NCBI GenBank assembly: GCA_032821775.1
Contig: JAVLRN010000011.1
Coordinates: 1,240,001 to 1,304,000, forward strand
From: Sanguinoderma infundibulare
Taxonomy: Eukaryota; Basidiomycota; Agaricomycetes; Polyporales; Polyporaceae
Direction: 5' to 3'
DNA: 64,000 bases
Below the pieces are notes generated by a model. The model was not told where the DNA came from. It was given only the letters and a program-made list of their open reading frames with translations, and searched no databases. Shown here piece after piece: positions 1-10,832 of this stretch. Every line of letters begins with the position of its first letter. Within the stretch, counting starts at the first letter, position 1. The translations under genes and the position numbers were made by a program.

Positions 1-814
1 AGGGGTTAGCCGTTGCGGATGACACGGACGTGCTGGGTACAGGTATGTGGCAGCAGGCCTGGTAGTCGAAGCACTCCACTTTCAGGGTCTCCCCGAGGAT
101 GTCGGGGCGAGCAGTCTGAGTGATCATTGGCAAATTGGATGGCCACAAATGTTCCAAAAGAAAAAGCAGGCATAGGGGTTAAATGCACGGACAGGCGCCA
201 GACAGATTGGTAGGCATCGGTCAACATAATGCAAGATAAGAACCCGAGGAAGATCGATGTCCGACCAAGATCACCACCTCAAAGATGTCACCCCCAAGTC
301 CACGTCGAGGAAATTCTCCGGGCGCGTCGACCCCCGTTCCGGCAAGGTGGTGCGATCGTATGCGAGCTTGTAGAGCGAGAGCGCACCATCCTCCTCCGAG
401 TCGTAAACGGCGAGGACAGTGTGGTCGAGAAATGAGAGGCCGCCATCGGGGGAGATGGCGAACGAAGGTTTTCCGTAGATGGAGCGCGAGTGGATGGAAC
501 CGAACGTGGAGTTTGTCCGGGAGCAGAGGATGGGAGGCGGTGCAGGGTCCTCGTTCGATTCGGCATCGGCCGGGGCTGGGGGAGGGACCGCGTCCCCGTC
601 CTCGGCGACGGCGTGTGCGGTGTGCGGGGCAACTTGGATCTCGAATGCTTCGTTTCGCCGTCTGATATCGTCGCGGGAGTAGGCCTCGGAGAGAGGTACG
701 AGAGTGTGGGAGCGAAGAGCAGCGAACGGGACGTGGTCTGTGGACATCTCGAAGCCCTCCTGCCTCCAGCGGATGTCTCGCCTGTGTTGGGCAAAGGAGA
801 GGCTAACGAGGGTG
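1..814 (-). CDS. Unrecognised protein, 3' part off window
   Basis: Minus-strand gene leaving the window at position 1. Two exons are supported: 292-814 and 1-118, joined by a phase-0 intron (119-291) with a GTGACA donor and a CACTCAG acceptor. The second exon reads on from the first as an open frame containing ILGETLKVECFDYQ. The first exon could start at ATG 745-747 (MSTDHVPFAALRS). However, the frame stays open upstream and repeats the same motif: LVSLSFAQHRRDIRWRQEGFE, then LVPLSEAYSRDDIRRRNEAFE. The upstream copy is therefore probably coding, with an acceptor near 815 and a further 5' exon not resolved. I do not recognise the family. The segment PSFAISPDGGLSFLDHTVL resembles a beta-propeller blade, but this is only an impression. 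Intron boundaries are fairly secure; the 5' end is not. Confidence 0.55.
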
Positions 815-1829
815 CTAGTGGGTGGAAGGGGGAGGCATGAAGGGGCGGTGGGGCTGACTTTATGGGGAGAGACGGGGCTGAAATGGTGGTCGCCGGTTTG
901 GGGGAGGAAGATGAGGGGCTGATCGGCATGCAAGAGTTCAGGAGTCGACTGGCATGAAAGCGAGCGGCGGTGTGCTTGTGCTTGAGAATGCCGACGAGGG
1001 CGGTCATGGACGCTATTGGTTGTTGCCGATGTCGGCGAGAGCTTGCAGTCCGGGATGAGATTGAAAGGCGGGGAAAGAGGGCATGGGGAAGAAGAGACGT
1101 TGGATATCATGGTGCTAGTAGGAGTAAGGTACAGTGTGGTACAGTGTATGGAATGATGAAGGCGAGGTAGGGAGGAAAAGAAGGCATCAACGATGCTGAT
1201 AACTCTCCCATGGAGGCTGGCATTCGTGTGTCCGTCAGCCCAGACGGAATATTGATCGGGGCTGAGACGGAAGGGACTGGCAGGTAGAACGCTCTTTTAC
1301 CCCAATCGTGAGTGAATCAACAAATTGGTTCGGACGCACCGCACACTTGCTCGAAACGCATGTGTAGGCTGATTACTGCATGAGCTTGGCGTGAAGTTTG
1401 GAATGGTGGTGGGAGATGACGACGGGCTGCAGGGTTCTACTCGCTCCATCGACGCCGCCCTGCCCCTGGCCTTGCTGAACGGGGCAATAGAATGGACGAT
1501 GACGGCATACAGCGATGACGGCATCTATAGAGCTATAGAAGATGGATGGGACTGGATATTGTGCCCACTGTTGGGTGTCGGTGGATGGACTCTGAGCGGG
1601 TGAACATAGTGCGGTGCAAGAATAGGTGCATCATGATGCCCACGTGGAGCGGCGTTCGGACGATGATGAGCAGCAAGCGGCAAGAGCCAGCAAGCGACTT
1701 TCGGTAAGCCGAGGCTGAGGCTGCTGGACAGAGAAGGCCCCGCTGCACTTTTATCCCTCCTCGTCGTCAGTCCCACTCCTTCCTTCTCACCACACTCCTT
1801 CCCGCCTCACATCCTCGTCCTGGTCCGAC
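815..1829. other. Intergenic 0.8-1.8 kb
   Basis: Holds the unresolved 5' end of the left-edge minus-strand gene (probably within 815-1110) and the upstream region of the kelch-like gene. A pyrimidine-rich tract lies just before ATG 1830. No other supportable gene or repeat was seen. Confidence 0.5.
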
Positions 1830-3503
1830 ATGCTCAGCATAACTACCCTCGTCTCTCTTTTGCTCCTTGCCGTCCCCAACACCATCTACGCCGACCCGTG
1901 TGTCACATTCGACGCTAACTTCGACCTCCTCGCTTTCGGTCTTAACGGCAAAGATTGGAATGCAGGCCAACAGTCTTCTTGGGGAAGCGGTCAGTGTTCC
2001 TCTTTTTCCCCAACCAGTCCGCATAACTCCTGCCTTTACCTTTACGACGTCCTTCTCTCTCCCTACCAATACATGTCATACTTCCTTGCTATTGTCATCC
2101 CTTGTTGGCCAGTCGCCCGCCCCGTATTTCTTTCGCGCCACCATCATTGGCCTGTCCTCCACGTCGCACACACCTGCGAGATACGCGCCCACGTGGACGG
2201 TACGATGACCGACGACGACACTCCGTCTTGTGTCTGCCCCATCCTTATCCCCCACTGCCAACGCTACTCCTTGCAGTGAGCGTGGTGCACTGGTCTCTGC
2301 TTGCATTGTCTTCGGTTCATGCTCCGCCTACAACTACATAATTACTCGCCCACTCCCTTCTGCCACTTCACCAGTTGCAATCCCGCATACTAACTCCTCC
2401 ATTCCTTCCCAGGCAGCGCTACCGACATCACTGCTTCCGGACGGCCGTAAGTCTACATTTTCAATTCATTTTCCCTAGTCCTTACCTTCTTGCAAGTCCT
2501 TTCGACGGCGCCAACACCACATGCTACCTTTCCCAATTCTTCAACGCCGTTTACGTCCTTAACGGCGACAAGTCTAACCCCTCCGACCTCTACATCTACG
2601 ACGCTGCCGCAAAGTCATGGACGACCCAGACGACAAACACCAACAACCTCGACCTTTCCAACTTCGTCACCATCCTCGACCATGACACCAATGTCTTCTA
2701 TGGCCTCTCCCTCAAAGGCGAACTCTGGTTCCTTGACATGGGTGGCTTGAAGGCTGCCAACTCAACCCCTCTTGCCTGGACCGACGCCGAGACGTCGCCC
2801 TACGGAGCTAACTACCTCCCCACCATGGCTCTTGCCCAAAACCACGTGCACTTCATCGGTACTCCCAATACCCCCGCTGGCTCTGTCGAGATCTTCGTCA
2901 TCCACTGTGAGTACTTGCTTTCGCGTATAATCATCATTCGCCGCCAACTAACACAATACAGTCTCCTTCTTCCAGCCCCAGGCTCAGGCGTACTCCGGAC
3001 CCACTTTCCCTGCTACCCACGGCCAGACTGCGTCCTTCTTCCAGTCATCCGGCGTCCAACAGGAGTTCGCCTTCATTCCCGATGACTTTTCAGACGTCTA
3101 CGTGATTAACGTCGAGACCAACACTACCGCCACTCTCGCCGCACCCTCCACCAAGGACGTGAATGCCCGTTACGCCGCCTCCATCACCGCCCTTGTTCAG
3201 CTCGACAGCTCTGGTGCCGTTTCGTACATCCCTTATACACAGGGCAATGACGCGACCAACTCTGCCGCCAAGTGGGCGAGCGTTGCGAACATCGCCGCCG
3301 CGGCGCCGGCCTCTGCCAGTGGATCTGCGAGCGCGTCCGGTACCAAATCTGGTGCCCCTGCTGGTACGCGCGTGTCCGGCACGTCCACTGCAACGGGCGG
3401 TGCTGCATCAGCGACCGGTTCCGGCAACGGCGCAATGTCGAATGTGGCCAGCTTTGGCGTCATCGGAAGTGTAGTGCTCGCGGTGATCGCGTCTCTCCAC
3501 TGA
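1830..3503 (+). CDS. Secreted kelch-like protein, probable GPI anchor
   Basis: Four exons: 1830-1989, 2413-2446, 2497-2906, 2962-3503, giving 381 residues. The joins give continuous sequence (WGSGSATDITASGRP, then PFDGANTTCYL, then EIFVIHFSFFQPQ). Residues 1-21 are a signal peptide (MLSITTLVSLLLLAVPNTIYA). The middle has beta-propeller-like strands such as AVYVLNGDKSNPSDLYIYD and GELWFLDMGG, as in kelch/galactose-oxidase-like extracellular proteins. I see no copper-radical active-site signature, so oxidase activity is not supported. The C-terminus is Ser/Ala/Gly/Thr-rich and ends in a hydrophobic stretch (VASFGVIGSVVLAVIASLH), the pattern of a GPI-anchor signal. A cell-wall or cell-surface role is inferred. 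Intron 1 (423 nt) is unusually long for this window and could hide a further exon. Confidence 0.72.
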
Positions 3504-4999
3504 TAGCGCTGCAGGACGCTCTGCAGAAGGACGATTTCTTGCACATGTTGGACCACACACGGACCCCCTTCCCACACGTATGACTGCCCTCTGCCCCTCT
3601 CCTCCCCTTGCCCTTGCGATCCTGCCATGTCGTCGAGTTCTTCTCCGGCACTGCAGGCATGCGGCGTAGCCCCGTGCTTATTTTTGGATGTGATGACATA
3701 GGAAGGACCGACTGACTTGAACTGACGCCCACTTAGCATCCACTGTCCTTGACCCGTAGGGACGTATCCGCCTGCGGCGGATGTGTTACCTGTTACCCAT
3801 ACATAGCCGTAGCATTTTCTCAGCCCCATTCAGCATCTATAATATGCCATCTCATTTTTCGGACTTCTCCTTCGGCGTGCCGCGTGCGGTTTAGGCTCGG
3901 ATAGAGAACTTCAAGGAAGTACTGCTTCCGCGTTGGGCACTAACACTAACGCAGAATGCGCTGGAGCCGCCGTCACGAGGTAAGCATGGCCATGAAATCC
4001 ATCTGTGCGCGTTTCCTGCTCGTGCTCATAATATCGTCGGGAAGCTGAACCAGATGAACGATGCGCTGGACGGCCTTCAGTTCATACGCATGGCATTGCC
4101 GTAGCTCAGGCGCGTTCGCAAGCCATGATGGCCAATGGACTGTCTTGCCGTCTTGCTGGACGTCACAGACGCTCTTGGCAAGGCTTCCGCCGAAATGCCG
4201 CACGCCTTCGTTGACGTCCGGTAGAACATTAGGTCCGGGTATGTGAACTTTTGCGAGGTACGTGTCAAGTCGGAGGTGACTTCCGTTGTTGAACTCTTCC
4301 TCACCTGTCAGTCGACATGCACACGTGCAGCCACAGGTGGACTTAGACAGAAGACAGTAGACCTCACAGACCGAATAAACGTGAGATACCGTAATGGCGA
4401 AGCTTTGTAATCGGGAATGGAGGATGTGTTTAACTGGGGTGAGCTGTTCGTGGCACCCGCATGACGTCATCTGTGTTCGTTGGCTCATTTGGGTGTTCGC
4501 AGGTTACCTTTCCGCGCGGCGGCAATTGCGCTTGTACTTGATGCAAGAACCGATGCAGAGAAATGGAAGGCGCTCCAAAAGAACCAGCACTGTTTTCTTC
4601 GCCTATTGGAACCGGATGTCCTTGGCATACTAGTTGATCTTCAGTGCGATAGGGTGCGTTTGGTGAATATCATCGTCCAAGAGTAAGAGCAGGTCGTCTA
4701 ACCGCGGTTTCTCCGTTAGATGGACGCATTGCACGTTAGACACGATGACAGCCAAGCTAGTGGAGTGAGGGACAGTGTTGAATGAGTTTGTTTGGTATGC
4801 ATGCGTGGCCGCGGCACGGTCTACCGCGTTGACGTTCGCATTGAACAACCATTTCAGCGTTATGAATTCTTCGTATGGAGGTGTGCCAGCGTGGAATCCA
4901 TTCGCGTCTCTCATCCGCCACGCTGATTTGAAGGCGCCGAGAAAACAAGAAACGTCGTCTCGAGCGATTCAACGATCGCTTGTTGGAGCTCGTCGCAAG
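3504..4999. other. Intergenic 3.5-5.0 kb
   Basis: No gene supported. The right half, from about 4250, is the duplicated 5' flank of the first HsbA-like gene. Blocks near 4300-4340 and 4830-4970 recur in the same order upstream of the second copy (near 6828-6862 and 7367-7500). Confidence 0.5.
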
Positions 5000-5007
5000 T
5001 ATAAAAG
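5000..5007 (+). promoter_or_regulatory. TATA box, HsbA-like copy 1
   Basis: TATAAAAG, 111 bp before ATG 5111. Copies 3 and 4 have a TATA box at nearly the same distance, which supports a functional core promoter. Confidence 0.7.
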
Positions 5008-5110
5008 CCGGCATATCTCCAGCCATCTCTCTCCATCCCATCGCTTTCAACACAACAGCCTCAAGAAGCCTCTCAAACCCTCTTCGCCAAACCCAGCTCC
5101 ACACCTCACC

Positions 5111-6049
5111 ATGAAGTTCTTCAGCAAGCTCCTCACCGTCGTCCCCGCTATCGTCCTCGGCGCGGTCGGTACCATGGCGCAGAGCTCCGAGGTCGTGATC
5201 ACCGCGATCGAGTCCTTCACCGCCACGTCGTCCGCTCTGGCCACGACGTGCAACAATCTGAACATCGTGAACTTCGCGATCAGCGGCTTCGTGCGTACCT
5301 CCTCTCCGACGATGCACACTGATGCCCTCCCCTCCTGACATCTGCTGTGCCAGGAAATCGCCCAGGGCCTCGGCAACATCACCACCGCCGTCGGCTCGTT
5401 CAACGCCCAGTTCTCGGTCGGTAGTCTCCTGCGCACTTTCGCTTTCAGTGGTGCTTCCTGTGCGCTGAGCTGACGATTGGCTTTCTAGTCGAGCACCGCG
5501 CCGTACCCCGATGCCGTCGCCATCGAGGTCGTCGAAGTCTTGACGACCTTCGTCGAGGTCCACCAGTAAGGCGTCCGAGCCGTCTGCTCTCCAGCACATT
5601 TTCCATCCGTACTGACCCTTGTCGGCACCCAGGCAGCTTCTTACGGTCATCATCGCCAAGCACGTACGTACCGTCCGATCGCGGGATTTCGAACTTCAGG
5701 GCCGTCACACTGACGTTCTCGGTCCGCACACAGGCCCTCGCCGCCGAGTTCTTCCTGACGGCGCCCATCGCTGTCGCCTTGAGGGCCGTCGAGGCTGTCG
5801 TCGACGTGAGTCTCATTTCCTCAAGGCGGCCCACCTCGAGCGATGATTTCGAAATAACTCGACGTTTTCTATCAGGCGTTCGCATTTGGCCTGATCCGCT
5901 TGATCCCGACCGAGCAGGGCCCCGCCATGACCCAGCTCGTGAGTGCCTTCCGTGTTCGGTTGGTGTGCTTGTGGTCATGGGCTGACGGCTTTGTGTAGAC
6001 GGCATTGAACGTCACCTTCACGCAGACCATAACCACCTACGAGTCCTAA
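5111..6049 (+). CDS. HsbA-like secreted protein, copy 1
   Basis: Seven exons: 5111-5290, 5354-5416, 5489-5565, 5633-5663, 5734-5805, 5876-5938, 5999-6049, giving 178 residues. The start is the ATG of MKFFSKLL, which opens an N-terminal signal peptide of about 24 residues (cleavage near TMAQ). The mature part is all alpha-helical in character and rich in Ala, Val, Thr and Phe. It has the pattern of the hydrophobic surface binding protein A (HsbA) / cell-wall galactomannoprotein family: repeated amphipathic helices and no cysteine framework. Family members are secreted and bind hydrophobic surfaces or the cell wall; this role is inferred here. Exon 2 uses a weak GTCGGT donor, required by frame because the nearby GTAGTC would shift it. 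This copy carries one cysteine (ATTCNNLN). Intron phases 0,0,2,0,0,0 are shared by all four copies. Confidence 0.82.
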
Positions 6050-7503
6050 AGAGGTGGTGTCGAGTCAGCCCTGTTCAGTTAACGCTGCTGTGGCGGTGTA
6101 CTCCATGCCAGTGGTTGATTACCGGATAGAACTTGGTCTGGGTGGTCGGTTTTCTTAGATAGTCCATGCATGTTCTGCGCTTTGCGTCTACAAAGGAGGC
6201 TCTTATCTTCATATTCGATGCCGATGATACGGTGCGCGAGTTGGACGTGTCGGAGTACTCGGCGGTCATGGCGGTGGCCTCTTCGGCATTTGCCGGGCGT
6301 TGAATACGCCTTTGGGCGACTATTTGCTCCAAAGCGGCGACTCAGCTGCCAGCTGGCCCAGCTCATCGTCACCGTGATGATCTTCGCATTTATATTCTGT
6401 TTCGCTCGCGTCTTCCTTGCGCGTACCTCTTGAACTCGAATAGGCCTAGATGAGCACCTATGTATTCCTTACCGATATGTGAGGATGTTCATCATAGCCG
6501 TGTAGGGCCAGTGTAGCAAAGCTTACTGTGCGCTAAGACACTATGACGAGGTATGGTTTTGAACACCATCCGTGCGCGCGGTGGTTGAACAGCATCAACA
6601 TTGTGCTTGTTTACACGTGGCTGAACAGCATCAACATTGTGCTGAATGTCTCCAGTTCCTAGACCGCGTCGCGCAATTGCAAGCAACCCATCCACTCGCT
6701 ACAATCGCTCCCGCTGCGCTGGTTTGAAAACTTCCCTCCCGGTGTCCGAGTCCACCGAGATGCCCGTCTGCGAGTGTTCGAAGGAATTCATCGTCGACGG
6801 TGACTTCCATCCTTGCTCTCGCCCGCACCTGTCAATTTTGAATTGACATGCGCACGTGCAAGGAACGCTACGAGGATCCGCGTCATGTTCGCTGGCGTCT
6901 GTAAACTACGGCGGAATGATTCAAGGCACGCAGACGTGATAGGTGGCTTTAGACAGTCGACTTTTAGGCCAACTGAAAGGTAAGCATGAACGTACTCGGC
7001 AACGTGTATCTGCGGTGGATGGCTCGTCGTGGCACCGGGTGCTCGTTCGTTGACTTCTGAGTTCCCAGAGTGCCTTCGTGCTTGTAAAGCAGGCTAGAGA
7101 ATTCATGCCGAACGCTGATCAAAAGGCGCTCCCCGCGAACGAATATCGTTTTGCTTCGGACGTCGGATCATCTGCGTGTTCTTCGCGCAGTTGTCCTTGG
7201 GACGACAGCGTATGTTTGGTGAGATGTCCGGCCATTTCGAAGACTACCAGTAAGCGATCTAACCTCCAATCACCCTTTAAGTCAACCCAGACGAATATCC
7301 TCGGTAACGTCTATGCAAGAGTATAGCTAGGGTCCGTGGGGACGAACGACAGGGACACCGTTGAACAAGGTGGCATTCGCATTGATCAACCATTTCGGCG
7401 TTGATCGCGTTGTCTGGAGACGTGGTTACAAGACATACCGCGATATAACCAAACATAGCACCAAGTAAGGTCTTCTCCAGCGATTCCGACGATCTTTTAT
7501 TGA
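6050..7503. other. Spacer between HsbA-like copies 1 and 2
   Basis: No gene supported. Contains the conserved downstream block near 6283-6300, a 22-bp direct repeat (6586-6607 and 6622-6643), and the copy-2 5' flank, homologous to the flank of copy 1. Confidence 0.5.
6586..6643. repeat. 22-bp direct repeat, two copies, 36-bp spacing
   Basis: The same 22-bp sequence, starting TGAACAGCATCAAC, occurs at 6586-6607 and 6622-6643 without a mismatch. It lies between HsbA-like copies 1 and 2. Origin unknown. Confidence 0.85.
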
Positions 7504-7596
7504 TACAAAAAGCAGCACACCTTTGGTCATTGCGCTCTCCATCCCGCATCTCTCAACACACACAGCCTCAGAAAGATTCAACAGTTCTACTCCACC

Positions 7597-8506
7597 ATGA
7601 AGCTTTTCAGCCACCTCATCACCATCGTTCCTGTCGTCATCCTCGGCGCCGTTGGTACTATGGCCCAGCTCAGCTCAGATGCTGTCGTCACCGAGATCAA
7701 GTCGTTGACCTCCTCGTCTACCGGTATGATTGACACCGTCCACAACCTGAACATCGTGAACTTCCAGGCCGATGGCTTTGTACGTACTTGACGCACATGA
7801 GCACAGCGATGCTCTACTAACGTCGGACATTGGGTCCAGGAAATCGCCCAAGGTCTGGGCAACCTCACCATTGCCATCGGGACGTTCAACGGCCAGCTCC
7901 TGGTGAGTATGGTAGCACGCATCGTATGGACATGGTTGTTTTGAGCTCACATGCGACATCCCAGGCGGGGAACACACCCCCGTTCGCCGATCCCGCCGCG
8001 ATCCAGGTCTTCGATGCCTTGACGACTTTCGTCGGGATCAACCAGTAAGGAACTTGCTGTTTTCCGACGCATATTTTCTCTGATCGGGGCACTCCGTTCC
8101 GTACTCAGGCAGCTTCTCGAGCTCATTATTCAACAGCACGTATGTACGGGCCGACCGGCGGGCTCCACTCTATGCTGATAGTCACGATCTCCACAGTCCT
8201 TTGCTCAGCAGTTCTCCTTGACCACCGTCATAGGCGAGGAAATCAGGAACGTGGAATCTGTCATCGGCGTACGATATCTCTCTCAGGACTGTCCTCGCGT
8301 GCAATTAACTGATTCGAGACTCTATGTTGTCAGGACTTCGCCTTCGGCCTGGTCAACTTGATACCGACTAGGCAGGGTCCCGCCATGGCTCAGTTTGTGA
8401 GTATCTCAGTGCTTTCAGTCCACTTGGCGTCGTCGTATTCTGATCGTTTTTGTAGGCGTCGTTGAACGTCACCTTCACGCAGGCGAACACTGTCTACGAA
8501 TCTTGA
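7597..8506 (+). CDS. HsbA-like secreted protein, copy 2
   Basis: Seven exons: 7597-7779, 7840-7902, 7965-8044, 8109-8139, 8197-8268, 8334-8396, 8456-8506, giving 180 residues. The signal peptide begins MKLFSHLITIVPVVILGAVG. Helical core motifs are shared with copy 1: LNIVNF, EIAQGLGN, ALTTFV, FAFGL, LIPT.QGPAM. The fifth exon has diverged most: SFAQQFSLTTVIGEEIRN replaces the Ala-rich APIAxALRAxEAVVD of the other copies. This suggests relaxed or altered selection. All exons remain open with canonical GT..AG ends, so it is not a pseudogene by sequence. Its TATA position reads TACAAAAA rather than TATAAAA. Secreted surface role inferred from the family. Confidence 0.82.
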
Positions 8507-9787
8507 ATAAGAGGCGTGGAGTTCGCTCTGTCTATGGACGTTGGTTGCTATTTTGACGGTGTAGATCGCCGAGTCACGTAGTTCACAGATTCGAAAAGAT
8601 TTTGGGGTTTTCGGGCATCGTCTTCCATGTTCTGCTCTTTTCTACCAAATTTTGTATTCGGAATGAGTACTGTGATGGACATCAGTCTTTTGCCTTCAGA
8701 TCAATACGATGTGGCACGGCCTGTTAAAGCATTCCTTGATCCGCGCTTATACTGGCGGCTGGCTTCAAGTTCGGCATTTCCCGGGCGTTCAGTAGAATTT
8801 TGGTGACGTGTTGACTTTTGCCTCGACTGCACGTTCAAGTTTCCTGGGACTCGACTGCCGCCTCTGATCAATGATCTTCCCAATTCTTCGTAAGCTTGAC
8901 ATTGGTTCGGTGCTAATATCAGTGTCTCTTCCTGTGTTACGTATCCTCGGAGGCCGCCGACTGCTTCAGTACTTTGCGAGGATGCTTTTCATGATGCATA
9001 TGGCCCTGACGGTCTCTCAGCAATACTCGCTAGGGACCCGGGCCAAAGAATAGACGTCTTTTCAGAGGTCTTGAGGATCAACACAATGCAGCCATAGTGA
9101 GTGATGATCCTTCAGCGTCCGTGACCACGCGCCCATCGCGGATCCCGAAGTTCGAATTCGCTGCTCAGCGGCCGGAGGGCAACGGGAGCCCCCGCGCCCC
9201 GTGAGCGCCACGGAAAATTTAGTGAAGCGTTTCCATTTATCGTTGACAGTAGCATTGATGTCGTTCCGGACGGGAACGATTGGGATGCGCGAGGAAGGAA
9301 GTTCTCGCGCGGGTGCAAACCCAGAAGGCGGCCGTTGTCATGCGGTTTTAGACGAAGATCCCGACGAGCCCAGCCGCCGTCACTCTCGCTGCCGTCATGT
9401 TGTCGGTGGAGTACCCACAGCATTTTTTGAACATCTATTCCATACGAGAGAAGTACAACCAGCAACAGTACCTGATCAAATAGGCTGTGATGCCTTCGTA
9501 TCTCACGGACCGGATAGCAGATAGGTGCGTTCGTTTCAGGTGGCAACATAAGGATGCACTGAACAAGTCGAGGTGTTATGACAAAGTCCGAAGGCATCCT
9601 CATCTCCCGAGGTGCCCGGCCTGGGGCTTCGTTTCCCCCAGTGGATCCTCGCAATCTTGTCGCGAGTCAATTCGTGGAATACACGTTGTGCGTCTCATGT
9701 CCAGCTACGAATGTTTCTTCCTTCTCCATTGACATGTAATGTGGTCCTGATTCATCATGATTGGTCTGTAGACAAGCCAGGTTCGGG
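8507..9787. other. Spacer between HsbA-like copies 2 and 3
   Basis: No gene supported. Contains the conserved downstream block near 8771-8790. From about 9112 it holds the copy-3 5' flank, which is clearly homologous to the flank of copy 4. Confidence 0.5.
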
Positions 9788-9794
9788 TATAAAG
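9788..9794 (+). promoter_or_regulatory. TATA box, HsbA-like copy 3
   Basis: TATAAAG in the context GGGTATAAAGGCTGG, 110 bp before ATG 9898. Confidence 0.7.
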
Positions 9795-9897
9795 GCTGGG
9801 ACACCATCCCCAGCACTCCTCATCCCACAGCTCATCAAACCTAGCAGCCGCACAAAGCCTCCTTGCAACCACTCGATCTTCACTCCCCTCAACCACC

Positions 9898-10832
9898 ATG
9901 AAGTTCTTCAGCAGCCTCCTCACCGTCGTCTCTGTCGGCCTCCTGAGTGCCGTCGGCACCATGGCCCAGTCCTCGGACCAGGTCATCTCTGCCATCCAGT
10001 CGTTCGTCACTGCATCTCAGAACTTGGACACCGCCGTCACTGGTTTGAACGCGGTCAACTTCCCCGTCCAAGGCTTTGTGCGTCCTCCCCCAGCATCTTT
10101 CTCGTCATTGTTTCATTGACTTCCAATTCTATCCCAGATCATCGCTGACGGGTTCAACAACATCACGTCCGCCGTCGGGGCTTTCAACACTCAGTTCTTC
10201 AACGCGGCGAAGGTTGTGGTTAGTATCCTCACGTGGAGTTTTGTTTGCATGCAGCCTCACCGGAATTTAACAGCCTAGGGCCGCGTTGGCCCCCGCGGCG
10301 TTCCCCGACCCCGTCGCCGTGGAGATCGTCCAGGTCTTGACGACCTTCGTTCAGGTTCACCAGTGAGTTCGCTAAGTATTCACCTCGATTCGTTTCCAAG
10401 CCTTCTCACGACCGTCCCCCCGCCGTCTTACATTGCAGGGCCCTCCTCAACCTCGTTATCGGAAAGTCGGTGGGTATAAGTTAACCAGGCAAGGATTTCC
10501 AGGTGTCCGTCGTTCTCATTGTTGCTTTTTACAGTCCCTTGCGGCCATGTTTGGTTTCACGGCTCCGATCGCGGCCGCCCTGCGTGCCTTGGAGGCAGTC
10601 GTCGACGTAAGTCCGTCTGTTAGACCCTTTCACTCTGAACTGAGCATGGATCGGCGACAGACTTTCGCCTTTGGCCTGATCGCCCTCATTCCGACCGAGG
10701 CGGGCCCCGCGAACACGCAGGTCGTACGTAGCCGTTTGCTCGACATCGTCGTCGAGAAAATCATGCTGACGATTGCCATAGAATGCGTTGAGCGTCACCT
10801 TCTCGCAGGCGAACGCTGCCTACTCTTCTTAA
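9898..10832 (+). CDS. HsbA-like secreted protein, copy 3
   Basis: Seven exons: 9898-10077, 10138-10218, 10274-10362, 10439-10469, 10535-10606, 10661-10723, 10782-10832, giving 188 residues. The signal peptide begins MKFFSSLLTVVSVGLLSAVG. The mature protein is cysteine-free and helical, with motifs FNNITSAVGAFN, QVLTTFVQVHQ and FGFTAPIAAALRALEAVVD. At the start of exon 3 two AG acceptors sit close together (ACAG and CTAG). Only the upstream ACAG keeps the frame, adding Pro-Arg before AAL. Compared with copies 1 and 2, exons 2 and 3 are longer, a feature shared only with copy 4. Assignment to the HsbA family rests on size, signal peptide, composition and helix pattern. Confidence 0.82.

Noticed and set aside
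1830..3503. Idea that the kelch-like protein is a galactose/glyoxal oxidase
   Set aside because: Too short and no copper-ligand or Cys-Tyr cofactor signature visible.
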